Of a stretch of DNA of 64,000 nt, positions 1-12,000 are shown piece by piece. The translations under genes were made by a program, and so were the position numbers. Each line of letters begins with the position of its first letter. Position 1 is the stretch's first letter. The notes beneath the pieces were generated by a model. It searched no databases. It was not told the DNA's origin and was given only the letters and a program-made list of their open reading frames with translations. Location of the stretch: contig NZ_JAPEQG010000001.1 in the NCBI RefSeq assembly GCF_026339735.1, positions 8,183,001-8,247,000 on the forward strand. The letters are read 5' to 3'. The DNA comes from Streptomyces sp. NBC_01669 (GTDB lineage: Bacteria > Actinomycetota > Actinomycetes > Streptomycetales > Streptomycetaceae).

Positions 1-1
1 T

Positions 2-3000
2 CTCACCTTCGCCCACTACGCCGCGAGGGAACCCCTCACCGGGGACCTGGACCAGGACGTGGACGGGTACCTCGGCTCCATCGACGTGGCCCTGGCGGAC
101 GACAACCGCGCGCTCGTACGCGACGCCGTCCGGCCGGCCTGGCGCCGGGGCGACGACGAGCGCCGTGCTGCGGTGGAGGAGCGGGTCGAGCGGGTGCGCG
201 CGCGCTTCACCGCACTGGACCCGGTCACCCCGGCGACCTGGGAGTACACCGGCCGCGTGCGGTACGCGAACCGGATGCACGAGGGCCTGCTCAGCGGACA
301 CGAGGGGCTCCTGTCCAGGCTGGCCTCGGGAGCAAAGAATCCGGAAGAGGGCTCCGCGTACCTCAACGGCGCCCTGCACGCCCACCTCGGCTCGGGCTGG
401 GGCGGCATCTCCTACACGTACGTCGCGAATCCCGAGGACGGCACGGTGGACCTGCTGGTCTACGCGCGGGCCACGCGCCGGGCCCGTTCGGGAAACGGCT
501 ACGTGTGGGAGAACAGCGGCGCCCGGCCCAAGGACGGCCCGCTCCCGATCGAATACGCCGAGGAGGCCCCCGAGCTGATCCGCTCCCGCGAGCTGGTCGA
601 GCGGCTGCGGACCCGGGCCGGCATCGACACGCTGGTCGACGCCTTCCGCGCCAGGCAGGGCAGGGCGGGACTCCGGACCTCGCCGGCTCCGCACTCGGAA
701 AGGGTCAGCCGAGGCCCCTGGACGCCCGAGCCCGGCCCGTCCGCCGTGCGTCGCGACGCCGCCTGGGCCGCGCGCCGGGACGACGCCCCGGTGGTGCACC
801 TCAGCACGGAGCGGTTCGACCCGTCGCGCACCATGGCCGAGGGGCACACCACTCTGATCCGGTCGCAGATCCGGCGGATCCAGGTGACCCCGGAGGCGTG
901 GGTCCGCGACGTGACGCTGGAACTCCCCGTCATCGGCCTGCGCACCGCCGACCGGGAGGTCTTCGAGCAGCGGCTCCAGGGCATCCTGGACCAGGCGCTG
1001 AACGACCGCGGGCACAGGTTCAAGGACTCCGGCGACCGGCTGTACGTACGCGTCGAGCTGAAGCGGGGCGCCACGCACGAAGAGGCGATCACCGTCACCT
1101 CGACCCCGAAGGGGGAGCTCCTGCCGGACGCGGACCAACTGCACCTCGACCTCGGGGAGACCGACGAGATCCTGCTCCACGAACTGCTGCACTACCTCGG
1201 TGAGTCCGACCGCTACGCCTCCGAGAACGCGGTGTTCCGCTCCTCCGCCGACTCGACGGCGGTGAAGGAGCACGGGGTCATGGCGGACCCCGAGGGCGGG
1301 CTCGTCGTCACGGAGGACTCGCTCGCCGCCATCGAGGCCGCGCACGCCACCGGGCCGGTCCTCCGGGACCACCCACTGCCGTCGCCCGCGGGGACACCGA
1401 CCCCCGGCCCGGACGAGACCCACAGCGTCCTGTTCGCCGAAGGCGTCCGTGTCGGCGGCCCGCAGACCGATGCGCTGCGCCCACTGGCGCGGCGGCTCGC
1501 GACGTACGCGCACGAGCACCGCGCGATGCCCGGGGCTGTGCCGGACATCCGGATCGTGGGGTACGGCGACGGGCAGTCGCTCGCCCTCTCCTCGGCCGCC
1601 GCCCGGCAGAAGGGGCATCGGCGCGCCGAGGCCGCGGGTACGGTGCTGCTCCGCTTGGTGTCGGAGGAGCTGGACACGCTGGGCGCGGAGCAGGGGCTCG
1701 CGGACCGGTTCAGGTTCACCACGACCGGGTCGGCCACCTCGCACCGGGCGAGCGCCCTGCTCGAGCCGGAGCTGCGTACGAGCGGCCGCAGCGCGGTCAT
1801 CACGGTCGACTACCCGGCGACGCCGGAATCCGTCACCGCCGAGCCGCAGCCGCAGCCGCAGCAGGAGCCGGAGTCCCGGGGAGAGGCGCAGTCCCCGGGC
1901 GAGCCGGAGTCCGGCGCGGTCCCGGAGCCCGGCAGCGTGGCCGATACCCCGGTTGTCCAGGAGGACCCGGAGCACACCCTCGAGGCGGCCGACCCGAGCC
2001 CGCAGGGTCTGTTCCGGGCCCTGGAAACCCGGGACGCCCTGGAGCCGGGGATGCGCGACGCCGACGGACGGCCCGACCTGGCGGCGCTGAGCCGTTGGGT
2101 CGCCGCCGCCATGACCGAGGCCGACCTGCCGCCCGGGCTCGTCGACCTCAGTGGCCCGGCCATCGCCCTGAGCCAGCTCGACGGCGCCGGGATCACCCTG
2201 ACCCCGAAGCAGCGCACCCAGGCGGTCCTCACCGGCAAGCTCGGCCCGGCCTCGCTGGAGGGGATCCAGCGGACCCGCTACGCCGTGGCCACGGCATCCG
2301 AGTGGCCGGAGCCGGTGTCCCGGGCCGCGTTCAACACAGTCTCCCGCATCCAGGGCATCCCCCTGGCGGACCTCAATCGCGGCTCGTCCCTGCCGGAGCC
2401 CGCGCCAGAACCCGAGCCCACACCCGCGCCCGAACCCGGCCCCACGCCCCGGCCCACCCTGCTCCCCGCCGGGACCGTCCCCGCCGACGCCGACACCGAT
2501 TCGCTCGGGGCGGTGGCCAGGCCGCCCTCTGAGAAGTCCCTCGGCAAGCGCCGGTCCACGGACGAGGCCGGTAGCGAAGGGTCCGGCGTTGACGTAGAGC
2601 GGGATGCAGCCGGCGAGGAGGCGGAGTTCGAGGGAGCGGAGGAGCTGAGCCCGCTGGCTGTGGCGGCTCTGGCCCGGCTGCGCCGTGAGTCTCCCGCTTC
2701 CTGGCAGGAGCAGTTGGGTAAGGCTTCCAGGCTCCTTGCCCTGTCCCTGGCGGTGACGGCGGAGGGACGGGTCGCGCAGCGTGAGGCGACGGTGCTGACC
2801 GCCGCGGCCCTGTACGACACTCCGCGTGAGACGGCGGCCCTCCTCGATCACCATGGCTCCCGGCAGCCGGACAAGGGTGAGCCGCCCGCTCGGGGAACCG
2901 TTCTCCTCACGGCCCTGCACGAGGTGCTTCACGACCTGCCGGTGGGCGAGAGCCCCCGCAAGGGCGGCTCGCTGCAGGGCACCGGCTCGGCGGAGGACGG

Positions 3001-6000
3001 CGTCGACACCCCGGGCGCCTCAGGCTCCGGCTCCCAGCCCCTTCCCGTAGCCGTCCCGGTTCAGGTCTCCGAGATGTCTACGGTGGACTGGATACGTGAC
3101 CGGGATGCCCTGGATGAGGGGCTCCTCTTCGCCCCGCCCGAGGCCCTCACTGCCCCGAGTCTCAGGCAGTCCGCCGGGGCGGGTACGTTCGATCTGCCTG
3201 ACGGGCGTCTTCACGGGGAGATCCGTGAGGCGATTGTGCAGGCGGTCCCCGAGGGCGTGCGTGAGGGTGTGCGGCGGGCGCTCGATGACCGGTTCTCGGT
3301 GGAGAGTTTCATCAGTGAGTTGCCGCAGGCGATCGGTGACCGTCTCGTTCTCGGTCTGCATGTGGACGGCAGGTACTTTGAGGCGGCTGTGCGGGTGCGG
3401 GTGGGTGACTGGCGTCAGATCACCGATCCGCACGGGCGCCGTCTTTCCGGAACCGAAGGGCTCCTCCCGCCTTCGGTGTCTGCGAAGCGGGAGCCGCGTA
3501 CCCGTCAGCTCCTGGAGTCGGGTGAGTCGGTGGGTAGCAGCCGGGCCCGGGCCCACGGCATTGCGCTGCCTGCCGCGATGTTGCTCAATCACACGCTCGA
3601 TGCGATTCCGCATCTGAGTTCGGTGGCGGCGGTGTTCAGTTCGGTGCTTGCCGGGTACAGCGCGGCCTCGACGAGCACCGTCTCCTCGGGAGCGACCACT
3701 GCCCGCTATACCAAGGGCACCTACCGGGCTGTCGATTTCCTGTATGACGTGCTGTACGACGTCACCGTCCAGGGCGCCAGCGGATCGATGGTGCCGAGGC
3801 AGAACCAGGCCGTTCTGGAAGGGGCGTTGGTGGGGCGGCACGACCGGCGGTTGTTGCGGAGCCGGCCCAGGCCGTCGCAAGGGGTCACCCACGCGACGTC
3901 CGGGTGGTGGCAGGCGCCTGTGCCGGCCACGCCGTCCAGCGGGGATGCGGGCACTGCTCTGCTCCGCAACGCTCTGGAGAATTTGGGGCAGCACCGGGCG
4001 CGCACCGCCCGGGACACCACGGCCTACCAGGAGTGGTGGCCGGTGGAGCAGGGCGGTCCCGACCTGGCAGCCACGCAGGTGGCCCCGAACCAGCGGGACA
4101 TCCCGCTGCGGGTGCCTCGTACCTCGGTCGTCGAGTCCTTCGATCACACCGAGGAGTTGCGCCGGGCTGTGTTCTCCGTGCTGCCTGAGTCGATGTCACG
4201 GGTCGGGACGCCGGAGAAGACCGCGGTTGACACCTTCACCGCCGTCCATTCGATCGCCGGTGCCCTCCACCGGGCCATGGCCGGCGGCTATCTGTCCGTC
4301 CCCTTCAACACCGGCGGCGGAGCGACCGAGTTCATCGAGCTGAGCACCGCTTTCCACGATGCGGAGCTGGTCACCGAGGAGGATGGCACGCCCCGGGTCG
4401 ACTGGATGATCCATATCGATACTGAGGATGTGAACGTCGACAACGTCGCTCACCGGCACAGCGGCAGCGATGCCCTGTCGATCTCAGCGGCGGCGCTGTT
4501 CGGCACGGGCACTGGGCAGTTCGGATCCACCGTCTCCGTTCCGGCGCTGGGGGGCAGCCGTTCGGTGGGGGTGTCGGATCCCGGGCAGCAGGCGGGTTCG
4601 GTGACCCTGCACAAGATCAAGCTGGAAGAGCCCAGCGTGGTGCTCGCCGGGCGCACCCGCACCACGGTCCGAGGCCGCGGCCAGGCGGAGACCGTGGAGG
4701 GCACGGCCCGGCTGCGTATCCTCTTGCAGGATGCCATGCGGCTGGGGCTGATTGACCCACGACACGCTCCCCGTGCCGTCGTGGACGGGCCGCACGCGGG
4801 GAACGTCGAACTGCACGCCCGCACCTCTCCTGGTCGGCGGTTGCGTTTCGCTCCGGTGCTGGACGGCTGGCTGCCGCAGCTGAGCCGGGTCGATTCCGTG
4901 GACCAGGATGATGCCCGGCGTCTGATGGAGCGGGTGGTGCGGGAGGTGCGTGCGGTGGCGCCGGACATGCTGCCGCCGGACGAGGACGGGGTGAAGGCCC
5001 ATGAGTACACCAACCTCATGACGATCGCCAATCTCGTGCGTCCCGAGCCGCTGGCGGCGCGGCTGCATGACATCGTCAACGGTGGGATTTCTGTCGTGCT
5101 GAGCAGGCCCGGGCTGACGGGTCCGCAGGAAGTGGTCCTGACTCTGTCGGGCACGCTCGACCCGGGCCGTTTCACTCACCGGGGGATGTGGGACGGCAAC
5201 AGCGAGACGTATTACGGCGGTTTCTACGAGCTTCAGGGTGACCGGTCCACCGCGTCCTCTTTGGAGGGCGGTTTCGATGTGCCGCTGAACTACAGCTCGA
5301 CTCCTGACCAGTTCACGTTCCGTGGTGCGGGCGGCCGTATCGGGCCACGGGTGGGGACCGGCTGGGTGGCGACCACGGGCGGCGGTTTCTCCGTGGGTGG
5401 CGCGTCGGGTGGCGGGTCGCGGTTCATGGCCGGTTTCGAGGGCACGGTCGGCGTGCACGTTACGGTGACCCCGTCCGGGCGGCGGCCCGCGCCCGCGCCG
5501 GCTCAGCTGCCCGTGGCTGTCACGGACGGCGGCAACGTCATCGAGTTGACGCCCGTCCGGCACGTGACTAGCACGGCGGCGCAGGAGACGGCGCTCACCG
5601 CCGTGGAGGAGGGCCGGGCGGGACGGGACATCGCCGCGCCGGTCATGCTGAACCTGCGTTTGATGGTTGCCGACGATCTTCTGGAGGAGTTGGGGCCGGA
5701 CGGGGAGTGGCACGACTCGGTCGGTATGCGTTCGCATCTCGACCCTGACACGCGGATGGCCAGCCGGGAACTCGACCCGGACCAGCAGGAGCTGGTCTAT
5801 GTGCCGGGTGAGAACGAACGGCCGCCGTTGCACACGCTGTTCATGGCGGACACCAGTCGGATGCACACCGCGGTGGACGGACTCCTCGGTGAGCTGGGCG
5901 TGGATCTGGAGCCTTCGGAGCGGGTTGGTCTGCATACGGCGCTGAATGCCATGGGCTCGCGGGTGGAGGACTTCATCGGCGGCAGCCGCCCGTTCTGGAC

Positions 6001-9000
6001 CCGCACGGTGGGCCGGGACACCTTCGGTATGCCGGTCCGGCTCGAGCTCCAACTCCGGGCGGTCGTGAGGGAGATGACGACCAGGGGAGTCAGCCAGACG
6101 TCGTATCAGTACGACCACACGCTGACGACGGCGTCGGTGAGTGACAGCGCCACCCGTGACCTGATCAGCGTGAGCGGATCCATCGGTGTGAACGCCTCCT
6201 TCACCTCCGACCCCCGCCCGCAGGATTACGGTGGCACCGCCGAGGAGCGGAACGCGGCCACCGACAACTCGCACACTCCGACGGCCGGTTACCGCTACGG
6301 GACGGGGGCGCCGCGCACTCTGACGGTGAGTGCCGAGGGGCAGAGTGACCGGGTCGATATCGTCCTCGGTGCTCAGGAGCACATCTATGCCCGGATGGAG
6401 TACCGGCTCGTCGCCACGCTGTCGTCCCGGAGCCCGGTGCCGCTGGGAGCTGATCCGGCCACCGCGCGCAATTATGGTCAGCGCACGGCCCGCCGTACGA
6501 TCGAGGACGCCCACGCTCTGCTTGTGATGCCGGCCGGGCTCGCGGAGCGGATGCGCGCGCAGGGCCACGGCCGCGTGTCGGCCGAGACGGCCGAGCCGGG
6601 GCCCTCGCGGCTGTCCCCGGGGCTCCCGGCGCTGTCGGTCACGGGCGCAGACAACCGATTCCCCACCACCCATCCGGCCGATGGTCTGGGTCACGCGGTG
6701 CTGCACGACATCCCCGACCTGACGCCTGTGGTCGAGCGGACCCGGGGAACGCTTTTCCGGCAGCTGGATGCTGATCACGCTGAGCTTGTGCTGACGCGTC
6801 TGCGTGCCGCTCTGGCCACCCGGCAGGGCACCAAGGCCGCCATGGAGCCCATGGCGTCCGGTGTCTTCCGGATCGTGGTGCCCTACCGGGGTGCTGTCTC
6901 CACGGCGCTCGCCGTGGTCACGGCCCGGGTCGACCTGTCCAACCCCATCCACACGGGCGACACGGACTCCCTCCATGTCATCGAGGGTAAGAACGTGCGC
7001 CGCGACGACGTGTCGTACTCGGCGTCCTCTTCCTGGTCGCATTCCGGCAACGCCGGCTGGAACTACGGGCACGCGCTGCACGACCCGACCCAGCCTGTGG
7101 TGGACGGGGGCGGTGGTGTCGGTTTTGGCGCCGCCTATGGGCAGGGACGCTCCCTGGGTTCCTCGCTCGGCCAGACGCGAAGCTCCGGTCTGCTTCACGT
7201 GGAAAGGCCCGCCCTGGTGGCCTACGACGTGCGGGTCACCCTCTCTCTCGACCATTATTGGGGGGCGACCGCCTCGACCGGTGTGATCGGCCCGGTGGTC
7301 TCCCTGGTCGGTAAGCACACCCGGCATCAACTCGCCGCTGAGGACCTGCCCAGGGCGCTGACGCTGGCGCATTCGCAGCAGTTGATGCAGCCCGAACCTC
7401 CCACGGGCCCCGGCCGGCCGGCGCCGCAGACGACCCTCGCGCACAGGGCCGGGCCGCGCACCGGTCTGCGGCCCGGACCCGAGGACCTGACCGAATCGTT
7501 CATCGGCACCATCGGCGGACTGCGCGAACTCCTGGCCCAGGCCGAGAACCTGCTGGAGCACAACGTGTCCCCGGCGCTGGGCAGCAACAGCTGGCACGGC
7601 GCCCGCGCCCACCTCGAAAGCCGTCTGGCCGCCGTGTTCAGCATGGCCTTTATGCACCAGCGAGCCGTCCACCTGCTGGGCGGCAGCACGCTCCGTGTCC
7701 CTCTCACCGTCCCCGGCATGTTCACCAACGACCGGCTCACTCTTGTCCTGTCCCTCGACCACGACGACCTGAGCCGTATGTCGACGCATGGCGAGGGAGC
7801 GGGGACCCTCACCGGAACCATCGTCAAGGACTTCCGGCGCTCGCACCGCTCGGTCGGCGGTGCCGTCGACGCCGCTCTGCGTCTGACGGGCTCGGCATCG
7901 CTGCGTTCCGGCATGGCCACGGAGGGCCCGGACGTCCTGCGGCCCGGTATCACCGCGGAAGTCGGACGGAGCCGGGGGACCGGACAAAGTGGCGGCGGCC
8001 TTTCCAGCATGCTGGAGAGCGGGGACAAGTCGATGGGCACCCTGGGCGAGGAACTGGCCGACCCGGACCAACGGAAGTACACACACCTGTCCGTGGGGCG
8101 GGCCCGCTGGAACATCGGCCTGGAACGGTCGGACGGAACCGGGGCCGGCATCCAGGTCACCGTGGAGCAGGACGCCCTCACCTTCTTCGCACCCGAGGAA
8201 CGGGCCCAGCAGCTCCTCGCACTCCACCCGACGGCCATCACCGAGCCCCGCGTGGGCGCGCAGCCCCCGTCACGCGGCCTGCGTGGCCTGATGCCGGGAG
8301 CCTGGCAGACCGGCCCGGACAACGACACCGAATCCGACACAGGGCAGCAGCCGGGGACGACCTCCACACAGCGCCCCGAACCCACCGGCGAGCCGACCCA
8401 GCTGAACCTGCCCACCACCGAGGCCCTGACCGACCTACGCACAGACATCCACGAACAAGTGGGTCCCCAGGTCGGAACCCGGCACCTGATCCAGGACACG
8501 GACGGCGCCACCCAGACCCAGACCGTCGACGGCCTGTTGTCGGCCGTGACCGACGGGGCCGGGCGGGACGGCCTGTCCGGGCAGTTCTCGGAGAGGTCTC
8601 TCGGTAAGCGTCGGGCCACGGGCGAGGCTGGTATCGAAAATTCCGGCGTTGACGAAGGGCCGGACGCGGTCGATGAGGATGGGGAGTTCGGGGCAGCGGA
8701 GGAGCTGAGCCCGCTGGCTGTGGCGGCCCTGGCCCGGGTGCGCCGCGAGTCTCCCGCTTCCTGGCAGGAGCAGTTGGGCGAGGCTTCCAGGCTCCTCGCG
8801 CTGCCCCTGGCGGTGACGGCGGATGAACAGGTCGCGCAGCGTGAGGCGGCGGTGCTGACCGCCGCGGCCCTGCATGACACTCCGAGTGAGACGGTGGCCC
8901 TCGTCGACCATCACGGCTCCCGGGACCCTGACAAGGGTGAGCCGCCCGCCCGGGGAACCGTCCTCCTGACGGCCTTGCATGAGGCGCTCCATGATCTGCC

Positions 9001-12000
9001 TGTGGGCCAGAGCCCTCGCAAGGGCGGCTCGCGTCCGGCCACCGGCCCGGATGAGGACGGCGTCGACACCCCGGGCGCTTCAGGCTCCGGCCTCCGCTCC
9101 CCGGAGCAGTCGGCTCCCGCGGACGTGGCGCTCCCGCCGAGTCCCGCGGTCGGTGCGCTCATGAGCGGCGAATCCGATGACCTGGCGACCGGGCTGGGCC
9201 CGGTGCCCCGGCCGGAGCGGACCCCGGTGCACCAGGATCCGGCCCCTGCGTCCCCTTCCGAGCCTCTCCCCGCGTCGCTCCCGGCCTCGCTCTCCGAGTC
9301 CTTCCCCGTGACGGTCCCCGTTCCCGTCCCCGACATGACCCCGACGGACTGGGTACGGGCCCAGGATGCCCGGGATGAGGGGCTCCTCTTCGCCCCGCCC
9401 GAGGCCCTCACCGCCCCGAGTCTCAGGCAGTCCGCCGGAGCCGGCACCTTCGACCTGCCCGACCGGCGCCTCCACACGGCCATCCGCGACGCGATCGTGG
9501 AAGCGGTCCCCGAGGCCACGCGCGACGGCGTGCGGCGGGCGCTGGACGACCGCTTCTCGGTGGAGAGCTTCATCAGCGAGCTTCCCCAGGCGATCGGTGA
9601 CCGCCTCGTCCTCGGCCTGTACGTGGACGGCAGGCACATCGAGTCCACCGTGCGCGTCCGGGTGGGTGACTGGCGGCAGATCACCGACCCGCACGGCCGC
9701 CGCCTCCCCGGAACCGAAGGGCTCCTCCCGCTCTCGGTGTCCACGAAGCGGGAACCGCGCACCCGCCAGCTCCTGGAGTCGGGCGAGTCGGTCGGCAGCA
9801 GCCGGACCCGGGCCCACGGCGTCGCGCTGCCCGCCGCCATGCTGCTCAACCACACGCTCGACTCGATCCCGCACCTCAGCTCGGCGGCGGCGGTGTTCAG
9901 TTCGGTGCTCGCCGGGTACAACGCGGCCTCGACGAGCACCGTCTCCTCCGGAGCGACCACCGCCCGCTACACCAAGGGCACCTACCGGGCCGTCGACTTC
10001 CTGTATGACGTGCTGTACGACGTCACCGTGCAGGGTGCCGGCGGGCCCACGGCACCGAGGCAACGCCAGGCCGTCCTGGAAGGGGCACTGGTGGGGCGGC
10101 ACGACCGGCAGCTGTTGCGGAGCCGCCCCAAGCCTGCGGCGGAGGTCACCCACGCGACCTCCGAGTGGTGGCACGCACCCGACCCGGCAACCCACGAGGC
10201 GGATCCGCAGGAAGCTCCCGCGCTCTACGCCCCGGCCGCCCCGGACCGCCGGGACATCGGCACCGGCCTGCTCAGGAGCGCCCTGGCGACCCTGGGGGAG
10301 CACCGGGAGGACCGGGAGCACACCGCTCCGGACGCCATGGCCTATCAGGAGTGGTGGCCGCTCGGACGGCCGGAGGAGGAAGCAGACGACACCGACCCGG
10401 CCGTCACGGAGGGGGCCCCGAACCAGCGGGACATCCCGCTGCGGGTGCCTCGTACTTCGGTCGTCGAGTCCTTCGATCACACCGAGGAGTTGCGCCGGGC
10501 TGTGTTCTCCGTGTTGCCGGAGTCGATGTCGCGGGTGGGGACGCCGGAGAAGACCGCGGTCGACGCGTTCACGGCTGTCCATTCGATCGCGGGCGCGCTT
10601 CACCGGGCCATGGCGGGTGGTTATCTGTCCGTCCCGTTTAGCACCGGTGGCGGACCGACCGAGTCCGTCGAGCTGAGCACCGACTTCCACGACGTGGAGC
10701 TGGTCACCGAGGAGGACGGCACGACCCAGGTCGACTGGATGATCCATATCGACACCGAGGATGTGAACGTCGACAACGTCGCCCACCGCCACAGCGGGAG
10801 CGATGCCCTGTCGATCTCAGCGGCGGCGCTGTTCGGCACGGGCACTGGGCAGTTCGGGTCCACCGTCTCCGTTCCGGCGCTGGGGGGCAGCCGTTCGGTG
10901 GGGGTGTCGGATCCCGGGCAGCAGGCGGGTTCGGTGACCCTGCACAAGATCAAGCTGGAAGAGCCGACCGTGGTGCTCGCCGGGCGCACCCGCACCACGG
11001 TCCGAGGCCGCGGCCGGGCGGCGACCGTGGAGGGTACGGCCAGGGTGCGCATCCTCCTGCAGGACGCGATACGGCTGGGGCTGGTGGACGGACGATCCGC
11101 TCCCCGGGCCATCGTGGACGGACCGCACGCCGGTAACGCCGATCTGCACGCCCGTACCTCTCCCGGCCGGCGGCTGCGTTTCGCCCCGGTGCTGGGCAGA
11201 TGGCTGCCCCAGCTCAGCCGGGTCGACTACGTGGATCACGATGATGCCCGGCGCCTGATGGACCGGGTGGTGCGTGCGGTGCGTGCGGCGGCGCCGGAAA
11301 TGCTGCCGCCGGACTTGGACGGGGGGAACCCGCCGGCCGACCCGGTGCGTGGCATGAAGGCCCATGAGCACACCAATCTCATGACGATCGCCAATCTTGT
11401 GCGTCCGGAACCGCTGGCGGCGCGGTTGCATGACATCCTCAATGGTGGGATCTCCGTGGTGTTGAGCAGGCCCGGAGTGACCGGTCCGCAGGAGGTGGTC
11501 CTGGCTCTGTCCGGCAGCCTCGACCCGGATACCTTCGCCCATCGGGGGATGTGGGACGGTAACAGCGAGACGTATTACGGCGGTTTCTACGAGCTTCAGG
11601 GTGACCGGTCCACCGCTTCCTCCTTGGAGGGCGGTTTCGATGTGCCGCTGAACTACAGCTCGACTCCTGACCAGTTCACGTTCCGTGGTGCGGGCGGCCG
11701 TATCGGGCCACGGGTGGGGACCGGCTGGGTGGCGACCACGGGCGGCGGTTTCTCCGTGGGTGGCGCGTCGGGTGGCGGGTCGCGGTTCATGGCCGGTTTT
11801 GAGGGTGCGGTCGACGTCCATGTCACGGTGACCCGGTCCCGTCCGCCCGTGCCCGCGATGCCCCAGCCGCCCGTGGCTGTCACGGACGGCGGCAACGTCA
11901 TCGAGTTGACGACGACCCGGTCCACGACCGGCGCGCCGGCGCGGGGGACGGATCTGGGCGCTGTGGAGGAGGGCCGGGCGGGGCAGGACACCGCCGCGCC

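Noticed and set aside
4484..8227. A 1,247-codon open frame on the minus strand opposite repeat unit 1
   Set aside because: It lies wholly antisense to the giant gene, is Arg/His/Gly-rich without domains, and similar frames recur opposite units 2 and 3. It is a by-product of high GC and G/C-ending codons.
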